Source: Staphylococcus sp. NRL 16/872 (GTDB lineage: Bacteria > Bacillota > Bacilli > Staphylococcales > Staphylococcaceae). From it: 64,000 nucleotides of DNA. Position 1 is the first letter of the stretch, and every line of letters starts with the position of its first letter. The stretch lies in contig NZ_CP119327.1 in the NCBI RefSeq assembly GCF_022815905.2, positions 1,922,001-1,986,000 on the forward strand, in the 5' to 3' direction. Below are positions 21,499 to 31,332 of this stretch, piece by piece. Both the position numbers and the translations under genes were made by a program. Below the pieces are notes generated by a model, which was not told the DNA's origin, ran no database searches, and saw only the letters and a list, made by a program, of their open reading frames with translations.

Positions 21499-21832
21499 CT
21501 TATCCATTCTATTTGTTATTGCTGGCGCATTAATCAGTGTTGTTACTGCTATTGGCATGATACGTTTAAAAGATATATATTCACGTGGACATGCTGCAGG
21601 TAAATCGGCAACATTAGGTGCTATGTTCTTACTATTTGGTACTTTCTTATACTTTATTGGTACTGAAAAATATATAAATATGCAATTAATCTTCGGTATT
21701 ATCTTTATTTTTGTTACCGGCCCTCTTTCAAGTCATTTAATTATGAGAGCCGCTTATAATAATAAAACGCCCTATACTAAAGATACTAAAATTGACGATC
21801 TCAAAGATGAATTTAAAGACAAGAAAATATAA
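21476..21832 (+). CDS. mnhG: Na+/H+ antiporter subunit G
   Basis: Last gene of the operon; 118 residues from ATG 21476, with AAGGTGA upstream, the length of S. aureus MnhG1. Three membrane segments, with the motif [21 protein letters not shown] (split: [18 protein letters not shown]). The C-terminal tail is charged. A TTG at 21470 is not needed. Confidence 0.92.
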   Translation: MIATIMISLSILFVIAGALISVVTAIGMIRLKDIYSRGHAAGKSATLGAMFLLFGTFLYFIGTEKYINMQLIFGIIFIFVTGPLSSHLIMRAAYNNKTPYTKDTKIDDLKDEFKDKKI

Positions 21833-21844
21833 TATAGCACTAAA

Positions 21845-21880
21845 GCTCTAGTCGAATGATTTTTCGACTAGAGTTTTTTA
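21845..21880 (+). terminator. Terminator of the mnh operon
   Basis: CTCTAGTCGAA / TTCGACTAGAG stem followed by TTTTTT, 13 bases after mnhG. Confidence 0.9.
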
Positions 21881-21953
21881 GTTATTGTCTTCTAAAATTA
21901 TGTATGCTATTATAAATCGTAATAATTACGTTTTAAAAGAAAGAAGTGTTCTT

Positions 21954-23117
21954 ATGCATTGGACTATTATCGGCGGTGGCATTCAAGGGACAACTATTGC
22001 AATTAAATTACGTGAAGCAGGCCTCCCAATTGATAATTTAACAATTATTGATCCTTATTCATCTTTGTGTGAACAATTTAATGATTTCACTCATAGAATT
22101 AGTATGCCCTTTTTACGCTCACCTATCGTACATCATATTCATCCTAATCCATTTCACTTAAAGCAATTTGCGAAGTGTCATCAATACACAAATGCCACAT
22201 ACGGTCGCTATCAACGTCCTCAAACAGATATGTTTATGCATCATGTTCATGAACTAGTGCATCGCTATCGTTTAAATGATAGCCACCTCCAAGGCTACGT
22301 GAATCAGATTAGGCGCACTGGTTCACAATGGAGAATTTATTTATCTAATGCTCAAGTTTTACATACAGATTGTATAGTTTTGGCTCAAGGTTGTAATCAT
22401 AAACCTTATATTCCTTCTATTTTTGAAAATGAAAGCAATGTTTGCCACATTTTTAAAAAAGAATTTAATCCAACTATGTATGAGCAAAGTTCACATGTTG
22501 TTGGAAGTGGTATTTCAGCAGCTCATTTAACACTTAAATTATTGAACCAATCACCCGACAAAATCGTTCATCTGTGGTTGAATAAAGACATTGATATTCA
22601 ACACTTTGATGCAGATCCAGCATGGTTAGGACCTAAAAATATGGGGCCATTCTTGGAAATAACCTCCTCGAAAAAACGAATGGAAATCATTTCTGAGGCG
22701 CGTCACAAAGGTTCAATGCCTCACGAATTGTATTTACGTTTGAAAAAGCATGTTCAAAACGGACGTTTAATCATCCATCACGATAAGATTTTAAAACTTG
22801 AAAATCATCAAATTATTACAGAAACATTGGCAGCACCTTATGACTTCATTCTATTAGCGACAGGTTTCGAAGCTACATTAATGAAACAAAATATGATTCA
22901 ATCATTAATTCAACATGAACAAGCACCACTTACACAATGTGGTTTACCCGCTATTACTTCTGACTTAGAATGGTTGCCTCAACTATTTGTAGCTGGAGGT
23001 TTGGCCGATTTAGAATTAGGACCATTTGCGCGAAATATCATGGGTGGCAGAGAAGCATCTCAACGAATCCACAACGTTTTTCAAAAATTAAATTATTCTA
23101 AAAATAAATTTGCATAA
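21954..23117 (+). CDS. FAD/NAD(P)-binding oxidoreductase of unknown substrate
   Basis: A 387-residue flavoprotein from ATG 21954 (MHWTIIGGGIQGTT). The N-terminal Rossmann GGGIQG binds FAD at about residues 7-12. A second nucleotide-binding GSGISAAHL is near residue 182, and the closing FILLATGFEA motif is near residue 302. The layout resembles the lysine/ornithine N-monooxygenase-like and FAD-pyridine nucleotide group, but I cannot name a substrate. An upstream in-frame ATG at 21885 lacks a ribosome site and would put 23 unrelated residues before the FAD motif. It stands alone between the mnh operon and a hairpin-rich repeat. Confidence 0.7.
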   Translation: MHWTIIGGGIQGTTIAIKLREAGLPIDNLTIIDPYSSLCEQFNDFTHRISMPFLRSPIVHHIHPNPFHLKQFAKCHQYTNATYGRYQRPQTDMFMHHVHELVHRYRLNDSHLQGYVNQIRRTGSQWRIYLSNAQVLHTDCIVLAQGCNHKPYIPSIFENESNVCHIFKKEFNPTMYEQSSHVVGSGISAAHLTLKLLNQSPDKIVHLWLNKDIDIQHFDADPAWLGPKNMGPFLEITSSKKRMEIISEARHKGSMPHELYLRLKKHVQNGRLIIHHDKILKLENHQIITETLAAPYDFILLATGFEATLMKQNMIQSLIQHEQAPLTQCGLPAITSDLEWLPQLFVAGGLADLELGPFARNIMGGREASQRIHNVFQKLNYSKNKFA

Positions 23118-23124
23118 AAGAAAA

Positions 23125-23233
23125 GGGAGCAGAACAGAAATTAAAATAATTTCGTCGTTCTGCCCCGGCAAGGATGACTAGGTTTGAAAAAAGCTTGCTT
23201 TAAGCGCATTTTCAAATCAGTCAGCTACTGCCA
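23125..23233. repeat. Nested-hairpin intergenic element
   Basis: Non-coding. The first hairpin pairs GCAGAAC (23129-23135) with GTTCTGC (23157-23163) and has an internal GAAAT/ATTTC-type arm. A second arm pairs GGCA near 23168 and GACTAG with CAGTCAG and TGCC near 23232, enclosing GTTTGAAAA / TTTTCAAA. The left module TTTCGTCGTTCTGCCCC resembles a dispersed nested-hairpin repeat I recall from S. aureus intergenic regions. Confidence 0.55.
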
Positions 23234-23246
23234 TAATACTAATTAA

Positions 23247-23274
23247 GGCTGAGACATTTTATTTTGTCTCAGCC
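23247..23274. terminator. Bidirectional terminator
   Basis: Ten-base perfect stem GGCTGAGACA / TGTCTCAGCC with an 8-base T/A loop between convergent genes, followed by ACTTTTTAAT on the plus strand. Confidence 0.85.
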
Positions 23275-23290
23275 ACTTTTTAATATCGTA

Positions 23291-23671
23291 TTATTTATTT
23301 TTTAAAGGTTTAATGCCAATAGTTCCTCGCATTATACTAATCAATTGGTCATCATCACTTTTAATTTCAATATTCCAAACTTGGGTTGTACTCCCTTGAT
23401 GAATAATTGTAGCCGTTGCAATTACTCGTCCTTCTTTTACAGAACGAATATGATTCGCATTCATTTCCAAGCCTAATGGGATATAGTGATTGGTATCAAC
23501 TAAATTTGCTGCACCGATGGAACATGCTGTTTCACCTAGTGCAATCGTCGCCCCACCATGCAAATAACCAAATGGTTGCTTCACCTTATCTGTGACAGGC
23601 ATAGAGATTACAACTTTACCGTTAGTTGTTTCTTCAATCTTCATTTCAAAGGTTTCTAATAAATTGGTCAC
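23291..23671 (-). CDS. PaaI-family hotdog thioesterase
   Basis: 126-residue single hotdog-fold acyl-CoA thioesterase. Catalytic-region motifs are FGYLHGGATIALGETACS near residue 34 and the later NANHIRSVKEG. The family hydrolyses aryl or short acyl-CoA esters (PaaI, menaquinone-pathway DHNA-CoA thioesterases); the substrate cannot be decided from sequence. The start GTG 23671 is 8 bases after GAGGTGA. It lies 20 bases downstream of the antiporter gene and is likely co-transcribed. Confidence 0.8.
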   Translation of the reverse strand: MTNLLETFEMKIEETTNGKVVISMPVTDKVKQPFGYLHGGATIALGETACSIGAANLVDTNHYIPLGLEMNANHIRSVKEGRVIATATIIHQGSTTQVWNIEIKSDDDQLISIMRGTIGIKPLKNK

Positions 23672-23691
23672 CTATTTCACCTCATTTACAC

Positions 23692-25011
23692 CTATAATAC
23701 CATAGCTGCAATAGTACCAAAAATCATTAAAGGTACATTGTAGAAGATGAAGTTCGGAATACATGTATCTCTTATGTGATCATGTTGACCATCTACTGCT
23801 AACCCTGCAGTTGGTCCTAATGTCGAATCACTTGCTGGTGAACCAGAATCTCCTAATGCACTAGCTGTACCTACTAGTGCAATTAATGCCATGCTATCTA
23901 AACCAAGTGAATCACCCAATGGAATAAATAACGTCGCAATGATTGGTATAGTAGCGAATGATGAACCGATACCTAATGTCACAATTAAACCAATAATATA
24001 CATAGCAATGATGCTAATTAATTTATGTCCACTCGTAATTTCCGTTAAACTACTCACTAATTTTTGAATATCACCAGTAGCATTCATTACACCAGCGAAA
24101 CCATTTGCTGATAGAATGACGACACCAATAAATGACATAATCTTAATACCTTCAACAAACTGACTATCTAATTCATTCCATTTATACACGCCAGAAATAA
24201 AGAAGACAAGTACCCCTGCTAATGCACCAAATATCATTGAATCTGTAAATGTTTGTACTAAAAAGGTAGCTAATATAGCTACGACTGTTACCACTAACAC
24301 ATATGGTCTCACTTCAGTTACTGTATCCTCATTTTCAACATAAGTTTCTGACTTATAATCACGAGGTTTACGATAAACAATCATACCTAAGATTAAACCT
24401 ACGATATAACCCATAGATGGAATTAGCATCGCTTTCCAAATCATATTAAATTCGATAGGGTGATGTGCTTTTTGGAAGCCACTTTGAATAATTTGGTGGA
24501 AAATTTGACCAAACCCATAAGGTAGTAAAACATAAGGCCAACATAATCCGAATCCTATTACCAAGCCAATTAATCGTCTATCAATTTTCAAATCATTAAA
24601 GAGACTAATAAGTGGCGGAATTACAATAGGAATAAAAGCAATATGTACTGGAATTAAGTTCTGACTCATAATACTCATTGCAAGAAGTGCAACAATAATA
24701 ATAACTTTGACTTTAACTCTTGAAAGTCGACTATTCTCAGTGTGAATCGCACGTATAATTTTGTTAACAAGGTAATCTGTTATCCCACTATATGAGATAA
24801 GTGCTGCGAAACCACCCAATAAAGCATAGCTTAGCGCTACTTCTGATCCGTCTACAATATTCTTACCAAAAATGCTAATCACTTTATTTAAACTCATACC
24901 TGAAATCAGTCCACCCACTAGTGAACTTATAAATAAACTAATCACAACATTAAGTCTACACAGGCATAAGATGATCATTAAAATGACAGCAATCACTACT
25001 GCATTTAACAT
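23692..25011 (-). CDS. Na+/H+ antiporter-family (YuiF-like) transporter
   Basis: Integral membrane protein of 439 residues with about 11-12 hydrophobic segments, from ATG 25011. The ArsB/NhaD-type ion transporter family is suggested by ALLGGFAALISYSGI near residue 64, MSQNLIPVHIAFIP, and the signature ALGDSGSPASDSTLGPTAG near the C-terminus. Related Bacillus YuiF has been tied to histidine uptake, so an amino-acid substrate is also possible. A GTG at 25020 would add three residues but has a poorer ribosome-site spacing. It is upstream of the thioesterase gene. Confidence 0.75.
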   Translation of the reverse strand: MLNAVVIAVILMIILCLCRLNVVISLFISSLVGGLISGMSLNKVISIFGKNIVDGSEVALSYALLGGFAALISYSGITDYLVNKIIRAIHTENSRLSRVKVKVIIIVALLAMSIMSQNLIPVHIAFIPIVIPPLISLFNDLKIDRRLIGLVIGFGLCWPYVLLPYGFGQIFHQIIQSGFQKAHHPIEFNMIWKAMLIPSMGYIVGLILGMIVYRKPRDYKSETYVENEDTVTEVRPYVLVVTVVAILATFLVQTFTDSMIFGALAGVLVFFISGVYKWNELDSQFVEGIKIMSFIGVVILSANGFAGVMNATGDIQKLVSSLTEITSGHKLISIIAMYIIGLIVTLGIGSSFATIPIIATLFIPLGDSLGLDSMALIALVGTASALGDSGSPASDSTLGPTAGLAVDGQHDHIRDTCIPNFIFYNVPLMIFGTIAAMVL

Positions 25012-25128
25012 AACTCCCACATCCTTTAATACTCTACCGAACTAAAGCGAAATATTATGTGATTTATCATACCAAGTTGTCTTATCATTGTCAATATATG
25101 TTTTTGAGATGCTTTCCAATAAAAAATA

Positions 25129-25160
25129 AAAAGCCAAAGCTAATTAAAGTTAGCTTTGGT
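25129..25160 (-). terminator. Terminator of pepA
   Basis: CCAAAGCTAA / TTAGCTTTGG stem followed on the minus strand by CTTTTTATTTTTT. Confidence 0.8.
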
Positions 25161-25201
25161 TCTTTATCTTATATTTAATTTGCCTTTAATCAAACGATAC
25201 T

Positions 25202-26674
25202 TTATTGACGTAACCAATTAACTACTGTCGTTATCATACTGCCAGTTGGACCTTTAGGCCCTTTGTAACTACTTATGTTAGTCGTTGCTGGTCCAGCAAT
25301 ATCAAAATGAATATGTGGTGTTTCGCCACTAAAGTGTGTTACAAATGTTGCAGCAAATAATGCTTTTCCTTGGCCATTCGTGTGGTTAACTAAATCTGCC
25401 ACATCAGAATTACGAATTAAGCGCTGTTCAGTGCTAGTGATTGGCAATTCAAAAGCAAATTCATCTACTGCTTTAGCACTCGCTAATATATTTTGAATAT
25501 CATTATTCGCATTTGAATTTAATAATGCTGCTTTATCTTCCCCTAATGCAGCCACTGCAGCGCCTGTTAGTGTAGCAAAATCTAAAATAATGCTTGGTTT
25601 GAATTGATTTGCATAAAAAACAGCATCTCCTAAAACTAAACGACCTTCCGCATCACTATTTAGCATTTCCACTGTTTCTCCACTAAGTGCTGTGAACACA
25701 TCATCAGGTTTCATTGCATTATGATTAATCATATTTTCAGCAGATGCAATCACACCCACGATATTAATAGGAAGTTCTAATCGTGACGCTGCCTCAATCA
25801 TTCCTACGACATTCGCTGCGCCACACATATCAAATTTCATCGTTTGCATGCCCATTTTAGATTTAATACTGTAACCACCTGAATCGTAAGTAATACCTTT
25901 GCCGACTAATGCTACAGGAGATGCATCGCTTTGAGCACCATTATACGTTAAAGTAATAACTCTTGGTTGGTTCTCAGAGCCTTTTCCTACTGCATGAATT
26001 AAGCCAAAGCCTTCTGCTAATAACGTTTCACCATCTTTAATGTCTATTTCAACTTTACTTTCTGCAAAGTGATCTTCAATTTGTTCTGCAAAATATGCTG
26101 GCGTTAAAATATTAGGAGGCATATTACTGAAATCACGGGCTAGATTAACAGATTGACCTACTATTACACCCTTTTCAATTTCTGAGACTAAATTTTCATT
26201 CTCTGAAATGATATTTAAATCTAGTTGATAAGGCGCAGATTTATTTGATTTATAATTATCAAATACATAAATGGCTTGTTCACTTTGTAATCCAAAGACT
26301 TCCGCCACTTTCTCTTGCGTCACCTCTTTTGAAATGAACGTCTCAAAGAGTACATCTGCGTCCGTTACACCCTCTTCTTTTAAAAATTGAAACAAATGAC
26401 CGAACGCTTTCAATAATTCTGCATAATTAAGTGATTTCAAATTACCTAACCCAACAGTTATTAAACGTTTAGAGCCATTTTCAAGTGTTATAAGCGTCGA
26501 GGAAACTTTACCTAACGTGCTTCCTATAAGATGCTGATGGCGATATGTATCAATACATTGCGTTAAATCTTCATTATTATAATTAATCGTACCTAATTGA
26601 TTAATGTGATCTGGCAAACCTAAGATTAGAACTTCTGCCTGTTTTAAATCGTTGTTGTTATTAAAATTGACCAT
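25202..26674 (-). CDS. pepA: Leucyl aminopeptidase, M17 family
   Basis: Cytosolic two-metal aminopeptidase that removes N-terminal residues from peptides. It has 490 residues. The N-terminal macro-like domain covers about 1-165. The catalytic domain shows [17 protein letters not shown] near residue 263, [12 protein letters not shown], and the M17 signature [13 protein letters not shown] near residue 344. It is transcribed alone between two terminators. A broader role in peptide recycling is the family role; the sequence shows no secretion signal. Confidence 0.93.
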   Translation of the reverse strand: MVNFNNNNDLKQAEVLILGLPDHINQLGTINYNNEDLTQCIDTYRHQHLIGSTLGKVSSTLITLENGSKRLITVGLGNLKSLNYAELLKAFGHLFQFLKEEGVTDADVLFETFISKEVTQEKVAEVFGLQSEQAIYVFDNYKSNKSAPYQLDLNIISENENLVSEIEKGVIVGQSVNLARDFSNMPPNILTPAYFAEQIEDHFAESKVEIDIKDGETLLAEGFGLIHAVGKGSENQPRVITLTYNGAQSDASPVALVGKGITYDSGGYSIKSKMGMQTMKFDMCGAANVVGMIEAASRLELPINIVGVIASAENMINHNAMKPDDVFTALSGETVEMLNSDAEGRLVLGDAVFYANQFKPSIILDFATLTGAAVAALGEDKAALLNSNANNDIQNILASAKAVDEFAFELPITSTEQRLIRNSDVADLVNHTNGQGKALFAATFVTHFSGETPHIHFDIAGPATTNISSYKGPKGPTGSMITTVVNWLRQ

Positions 26675-26700
26675 TGATTACTCACATCCTTATAAATTTC

Positions 26701-26732
26701 AAAAAAAGCCTCTTGCTGAGTCGCAAGAGGCT
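26701..26732 (-). terminator. Terminator of ndh
   Basis: Perfect nine-base stem GCCTCTTGC / GCAAGAGGC followed on the minus strand by TTTTTTT, separating ndh from pepA. Confidence 0.9.
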
Positions 26733-26758
26733 TCTTATTATAGATTTAAAATGTCAGC

Positions 26759-27967
26759 TTAGAATTTACCTTTTTTGAATGCTAAGCCTACGCCACCGAT
26801 TTTGAATACTGCACGAGTATCAATAACTTTTTTCATGAATGCAGCTTTTTTACCAGTAATATCTCTACCGTAAACAATACCTACACCATCATGAGAACCT
26901 AATGAACATACAGTACCACGATCTACATATTCAAAGTCAGTTGCAGCTTGACCATTTAAGATATTTTTAATGTTTTTAGCAACGTGTTCACCTTGTTGCA
27001 TAGCAATTTGAGCTGTAGTTGGTAATGGGCGCTCTTCACCAGCTGGGATGAATGCAGAACAGTCACCAATTACGAAGATATCATCATGACCTTCGATTGT
27101 TAAATCTTGTTTATTGATGATACGGCCACGTTTAACGCCTTCGAATGATTCTTCCATTAATTTGCTACCACGAACACCAGCAGCCCATACAGCAGTACCA
27201 GCTTCTAATTGTTGTTCTTGATCGTTTACTTTAACTACGAAACCTTTTTCGTTACAAGCAACGATTGGAGTAGCGATTTTGAATTCAACGCCACGATCTT
27301 CTAAGTAGTTTACAGCATAGTTTACTAATTCATCAGAGAACATTGGTAACATTTTAGGAGCAGCTTCAACACAAGTAATTCTTACTTTGTTTTGATCTAC
27401 ACCATATTTATTACATAATTCTGGAATTCTTTCAGTTAATTCACCTAAGAATTCGATACCTGTGAATCCAGCACCACCAACTAAGATAGCTAAATCTTTA
27501 TCGTCTTTTTCTTTTGAAGCTGCATAGTTAGCAAATTTATCTTCAATGTGACGAGATAATTTACGAGCAGTTTCGATATTTTCGATTTGGAATGCATGGT
27601 CTTTCATACCATTGATACCAAATGTTTCGCTTTCGAAACCTAAAGCTACTACTAAAATATCGTAATCGTAGATACCGTGATTAGTTTCTACTTTTTTAGC
27701 ATTACGGTCGATTTTAGTTACTTCAGCGTTGATAAATTTAACTTTATCTTCTTTAATAACACTTTCGATTGGATAGATTAAATCTTCATAATTTAATGTA
27801 CCAGCTGAAGCTTCATGTAACCAAGTTGCTTCATAGTGATATTTATTTTTGTTGATTAAAGTGATCTCCGCTTCATCAGCAGAAAGTTCTTTTTGTAATT
27901 TAGTTACTGTTTGTAAACCAGCATAACCAGCACCTAAAACAAGTACTTTTTTACGATCTTGAGCCAT
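26759..27967 (-). CDS. ndh: Type II NADH dehydrogenase (NDH-2)
   Basis: Peripheral membrane flavoprotein passing electrons from NADH to menaquinone without pumping protons; the main entry to the staphylococcal respiratory chain. I chose ATG 27967 ([20 protein letters not shown]), 5 bases after AGGTGA, giving the 402 residues of the S. aureus enzyme. FAD-binding GAGYAG is at residues 12-17. The NADH-binding [15 protein letters not shown] is near residue 165. The second FAD motif VIGDCSAF is near 301, followed by the quinone-site region [11 protein letters not shown]. The C-terminal amphipathic part ends KKGKF. Confidence 0.95.
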   Translation of the reverse strand: MAQDRKKVLVLGAGYAGLQTVTKLQKELSADEAEITLINKNKYHYEATWLHEASAGTLNYEDLIYPIESVIKEDKVKFINAEVTKIDRNAKKVETNHGIYDYDILVVALGFESETFGINGMKDHAFQIENIETARKLSRHIEDKFANYAASKEKDDKDLAILVGGAGFTGIEFLGELTERIPELCNKYGVDQNKVRITCVEAAPKMLPMFSDELVNYAVNYLEDRGVEFKIATPIVACNEKGFVVKVNDQEQQLEAGTAVWAAGVRGSKLMEESFEGVKRGRIINKQDLTIEGHDDIFVIGDCSAFIPAGEERPLPTTAQIAMQQGEHVAKNIKNILNGQAATDFEYVDRGTVCSLGSHDGVGIVYGRDITGKKAAFMKKVIDTRAVFKIGGVGLAFKKGKF

Positions 27968-28443
27968 TTCATTCACCTAAGCTTTCATTAGTATTTTCTT
28001 AAATGTAGATAAAGGCTACAAATTTCAGAACATAACAAAGTTCAAATCTCTCATAACACTTTCAAAATTATATGCGAGTCTGATTACTCATATGAAACTT
28101 TGCACTTAACCTAACTGTTCATCCCCATTTATAGTCCTAATCAACACTTTTATCTTCAATTATGTTTTTTATGAACTTTCATTCACAAAAAAGACAAAGT
28201 TCAATCCATATTTAATTCTATAGCTTTTACACTACATTTTCAAGCGACAACAAGACTATACTTTAAATAATTGCATATAAATTTTAAAATTATAATTCTA
28301 GAACTCTTTTAAAAATTTTCTCTACATTTTTCAAATAAATAATTACAACTATTTTAATATTTAAAGTATAAAGACTGAAAGAAAAAACCTTATTAATCAA
28401 GGAAACGAAATGGGTAACGAAAGGATTTTACTTGTAATCTGAA
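27968..28443. other. Long AT-rich region upstream of ndh
   Basis: 476 bases with no credible gene. On the minus strand TTGTGA-18-CATAAT is a possible ndh promoter, and a Rex-like pair TTGTGAA-N6-TTCATAA overlaps it (28169-28188). The spacing differs from the usual four-base centre of Rex operators. No terminator for sufA was clear. Confidence 0.4.
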
Positions 28444-28803
28444 TTAGCAATTTTCAGGATTTCCAGCAACCTTCGCAGTTCTAAATGAACTACCACAGCC
28501 ACATGAAGCAATAGCATTTGGATTATCAATTTGGAAACCGCCACCCATTAACGATTGTTTAAAATCAATTGTCGTACCATTGAGTACTGGCGCATCATAT
28601 TTATCTACTAGAACTTTTAAACCGTAAAATTCTAACACCTCATCATTATCTCCCGGTTGTTCTTCAGCAGACATACCATAAGTTAAACCAGTGCATCCTC
28701 CACCGTTTACTTTAATTTTTAAATAGCCGTCTTCCATATCATTGCTTTTTAACATATCTTTAACTTCATATGCTGCAGATTCTGTTAATGTTACAGTTGG
28801 CAT
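28444..28803 (-). CDS. sufA: A-type Fe-S cluster carrier (SufA/ErpA-like)
   Basis: 119-residue HesB/IscA-fold protein that carries Fe-S clusters from the Suf scaffold to target proteins. The three conserved cysteines are visible: one in VNGGGCTGLTYG (near residue 36) and the CGCGSSF pair near residue 102. I preferred ATG 28803 (8 bases after GGAGG) over the adjacent 28806. It follows yuzB by 12 bases in a two-gene unit. The main suf operon lies 19 kb away in this window. Confidence 0.9.
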   Translation of the reverse strand: MPTVTLTESAAYEVKDMLKSNDMEDGYLKIKVNGGGCTGLTYGMSAEEQPGDNDEVLEFYGLKVLVDKYDAPVLNGTTIDFKQSLMGGGFQIDNPNAIASCGCGSSFRTAKVAGNPENC

Positions 28804-28815
28804 CATGAATTCCTC

Positions 28816-29061
28816 CTATAATAAGTTTGTAAAATCATTTTCTTCAATATGTTTATAAATATTATTCAATAAATCTTCCGGTGTATCACCTTCAACAGTA
28901 TCACCATCGACTAATGCATACAACCCACATGAACAAACGCCACAGTTGTTTAAACATCCATATTCTAATACATCTACATCTGGGTCGTTTTCTAATTTAT
29001 CGTAAACGTAGTCTCCGCCTTTGGCCATATTCGAAATACAGAACTCGACTAATGGAAACAT
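28816..29061 (-). CDS. yuzB: YuzB-family (DUF1450) small protein
   Basis: 81-residue soluble protein with a cysteine cluster [16 protein letters not shown] at about residues 36-51, a thioredoxin-like ferredoxin-type spacing that may bind a metal or an Fe-S cluster. The N-terminus [16 protein letters not shown] is typical of the family. Its co-transcription with sufA, 12 bases away, suggests a link to Fe-S metabolism; that is inference only. Confidence 0.85.
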   Translation of the reverse strand: MFPLVEFCISNMAKGGDYVYDKLENDPDVDVLEYGCLNNCGVCSCGLYALVDGDTVEGDTPEDLLNNIYKHIEENDFTNLL

Positions 29062-29391
29062 ACTTCACCTTCTTCTTCATTTTTAATTATATTATTATAA
29101 CAAATCAATCGTTTCACTGCATTGTCCTAGCTCAATAATCTTATATATTTAAATTGGAACTTCGTTATTATCAGGAATACTGGTCAATTGTTTGTATCAT
29201 GCATTTGATTGTAGTCATTTTGAAAAACATATATAATAAAATTATACATAAATCGAGTATTTTATTGTAAGGGGCAATAAATACTAACGATTGCGTAATC
29301 TACCGCATTTGCCATTTATTCAACACATTCAGAGGTAAATAGAAATTTAATATTTTACGGAAATTAAATTATATATAAAGGGGTATAGCAT
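29062..29391. other. Divergent yuzB-yutJ intergenic region
   Basis: 330 bases holding the promoters of two divergent genes. It is AT-rich, and I see only weak -10-like sequences (for example TATATA 20 bases before the plus-strand start). No RNA gene or long repeat is evident. Confidence 0.4.
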
Positions 29392-30456
29392 ATGAAAAAT
29401 TTAGTATTGCTCGGTGGCGGCTATGGAAATATGCGTATTATGTCACGTATTCTTCCAGATGGTCTTCCACAAGATTACACATTAACACTTATTGATCGCA
29501 TGCCATTCCACGGTTTGAAACCAGAATTTTACGCTTTAGCGGCAGGCACAAAATCTGATAATGATGTGCGCATGAACTTTCCAGATTCTGATCGAATTCA
29601 TACAATTTACGGGGAAATTAATGAAATCGATTTAGAAAGTCAAATTGTGTCAGTTGGAAACACTAAAGTCGATTATGACGAATTAGTGATTGGCTTAGGT
29701 TGTGAAGACAAATATCATAACGTTCCAGGTGCTGAAGAATACACACACAGTATTCAAACATTATCTAAAGCACGCAAAACTTTCCATAGTATTAGTGAAT
29801 TACCTAAAGGCGCCAGAGTGGGCATCGTAGGCGCTGGATTAAGCGGCATTGAATTGGCTAGTGAATTACGTGAAAGTCGCGAAGATTTAGAAGTCATTTT
29901 ATATGACCGTGGCGAACGTATTTTAAGAAATTTTCCTGAAAAATTAAGTAACTATATTGCAAAATGGTTCCGCGAAAATAATGTTAAAGTAGTTCCAAAT
30001 TCACTTATTGATAAAGTTGAACCTGGTAAAATCTATAACGGTGGCACACCAGAAGAAGTCGACTTAGTAGTGTGGACAGCTGGTATTCAACCAGTTGAAA
30101 TTGTAAGAAATTTACCAATTGATATTAATCAAAGTGGTCGCGTGATTATTAACCAATATCATCAAGTGCCTACATATAAAAATGTATACGTTGTAGGAGA
30201 TTGTGCCGACTTACCACATGCGCCGAGTGCGCAATTAGCCGAAGTTCAAGGCGACCAAATTGCAGAAGTACTAAAAAAACAGTGGAATAATGAGGCACTA
30301 CCTGAAAAAATGCCAGAACTTAAAGTGCAAGGTTTCTTAGGCTCATTAGGTGAGAAAAAAGGTTTCGCATATATCATGGATCGCACCGTTACAGGTCGTT
30401 TAGCTCACATCCTTAAATCAGGCGTACTGTGGTTATATAAATATCATAATGGTTAA
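29392..30456 (+). CDS. yutJ: NDH-2-like FAD/NAD(P) oxidoreductase (YutJ-like)
   Basis: 354-residue two-dinucleotide-binding flavoprotein. FAD motif LLGGGYGNMR is at residues 6-15. The NAD-binding VGIVGAGLSGIELASEL is near residue 140. The second FAD motif YVVGDCADLPHAPSAQLAEVQG is near 265 (split: VVGDCADL, SAQLAEVQG). It is shorter than true NDH-2 and resembles Bacillus YutJ. The electron acceptor is unknown. The ATG is preceded by AAAGGGGTATAGC. It ends in a strong shared terminator facing yuzD. Confidence 0.8.
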   Translation: MKNLVLLGGGYGNMRIMSRILPDGLPQDYTLTLIDRMPFHGLKPEFYALAAGTKSDNDVRMNFPDSDRIHTIYGEINEIDLESQIVSVGNTKVDYDELVIGLGCEDKYHNVPGAEEYTHSIQTLSKARKTFHSISELPKGARVGIVGAGLSGIELASELRESREDLEVILYDRGERILRNFPEKLSNYIAKWFRENNVKVVPNSLIDKVEPGKIYNGGTPEEVDLVVWTAGIQPVEIVRNLPIDINQSGRVIINQYHQVPTYKNVYVVGDCADLPHAPSAQLAEVQGDQIAEVLKKQWNNEALPEKMPELKVQGFLGSLGEKKGFAYIMDRTVTGRLAHILKSGVLWLYKYHNG

Positions 30457-30467
30457 GTATAAAATAT

Positions 30468-30512
30468 AGCGCAATTCTCATTCATTATTGAATGAGAATT
30501 GCGCTTTTTATC
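30468..30512. terminator. Strong bidirectional terminator
   Basis: AGCGCAATTCTCATTC / GAATGAGAATTGCGCT near-perfect long stem followed by TTTTT, between convergent yutJ and yuzD. Confidence 0.92.
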
Positions 30513-30515
30513 TAA

Positions 30516-30848
30516 TTATTCATTGTCTTTATTTGCGAAATGTTTATCAACAAAATTTGTAATTTGTTTCGTTTGAATGTATCCATCTGCTACATATTCA
30601 TCGTTCATAGTGATTAATGGATAGAAGAGTTCATCTTCTTCAATTTGCTCGATATATTGTTGATCATGATCGCTAAGATTTTCAGTTTCATTTTGAAAAT
30701 CAATATACGTATATTCAAAATTAATATCTGGATATTTACGCTCTAGTAATGGTTTTAACCACTCGTAAGTATTTTTAGAAGTTGGTGCATTCACACAACT
30801 TGCACAGACCACATCTGCACCATATACAACAACACTCACTTTAGTCAT
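30516..30848 (-). CDS. yuzD: YuzD-family (DUF1462) thioredoxin-like protein
   Basis: 110-residue protein from ATG 30848, 8 bases after GGGGA; a TTG at 30854 is not needed. The N-terminal VSVVVYGADVVCASCVNAP carries a CxxC motif (CASC) near residues 15-18 in a thioredoxin-like fold. The acidic C-terminal part is typical of the family. It is divergent from nfu, with 103 bases between them, so a common redox or Fe-S context is plausible but unproven. Confidence 0.8.
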   Translation of the reverse strand: MTKVSVVVYGADVVCASCVNAPTSKNTYEWLKPLLERKYPDINFEYTYIDFQNETENLSDHDQQYIEQIEEDELFYPLITMNDEYVADGYIQTKQITNFVDKHFANKDNE

Positions 30849-30951
30849 ACTCAAATCCCCCGTTTTGTTTTATAGATTTTTCTTTCTTTATCCATTATAA
30901 TAAATTAATAATGAAAATATGAAGTAATTTACTTGAAAGGAGACATATCTC

Positions 30952-31194
30952 ATGCCAACTGAGAATGCAACAATGTTTGATCAAGTAGCTGAAGTTATTG
31001 AACGTTTACGTCCTTTTTTATTACGTGACGGTGGAGACTGTACATTAGTAGATGTTGAAGACGGCATCGTGAAACTACAATTACACGGGGCTTGTGGGAC
31101 TTGTCCAAGCTCAACAATCACATTAAAAGCTGGTATTGAACGTGCATTACACGAAGAAGTTCCAGGCGTTATCGAAGTAGAACAAGTCTTCTAA
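30952..31194 (+). CDS. nfu: NifU-like Fe-S carrier (Nfu)
   Basis: 80-residue NifU C-terminal domain protein; the paired cysteines C48-x-x-C51 in [10 protein letters not shown] bind a bridging [4Fe-4S] cluster between two monomers. It delivers clusters to apo-enzymes such as aconitase. The start ATG 30952 follows GAAAGGAGAC. It ends in a clear terminator before the hairpin repeat field. Confidence 0.93.
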   Translation: MPTENATMFDQVAEVIERLRPFLLRDGGDCTLVDVEDGIVKLQLHGACGTCPSSTITLKAGIERALHEEVPGVIEVEQVF

Positions 31195-31213
31195 AACGCC
31201 TCATATATAATTA

Positions 31214-31258
31214 AAAGTCATAGGAAAGCGCATCTGCCTCTCCTATGACTTTTTTTAT
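31214..31258 (+). terminator. Terminator of nfu
   Basis: AAAGTCATAGGA / TCCTATGACTTT stem followed by TTTTTT. Confidence 0.92.
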
Positions 31259-31332
31259 TTTATAAATGCTAAAAAATGAAAAGACATTCTAAAGATAAAC
31301 TGCAAATGTGGTTATATTAGGAATGATTTAAT

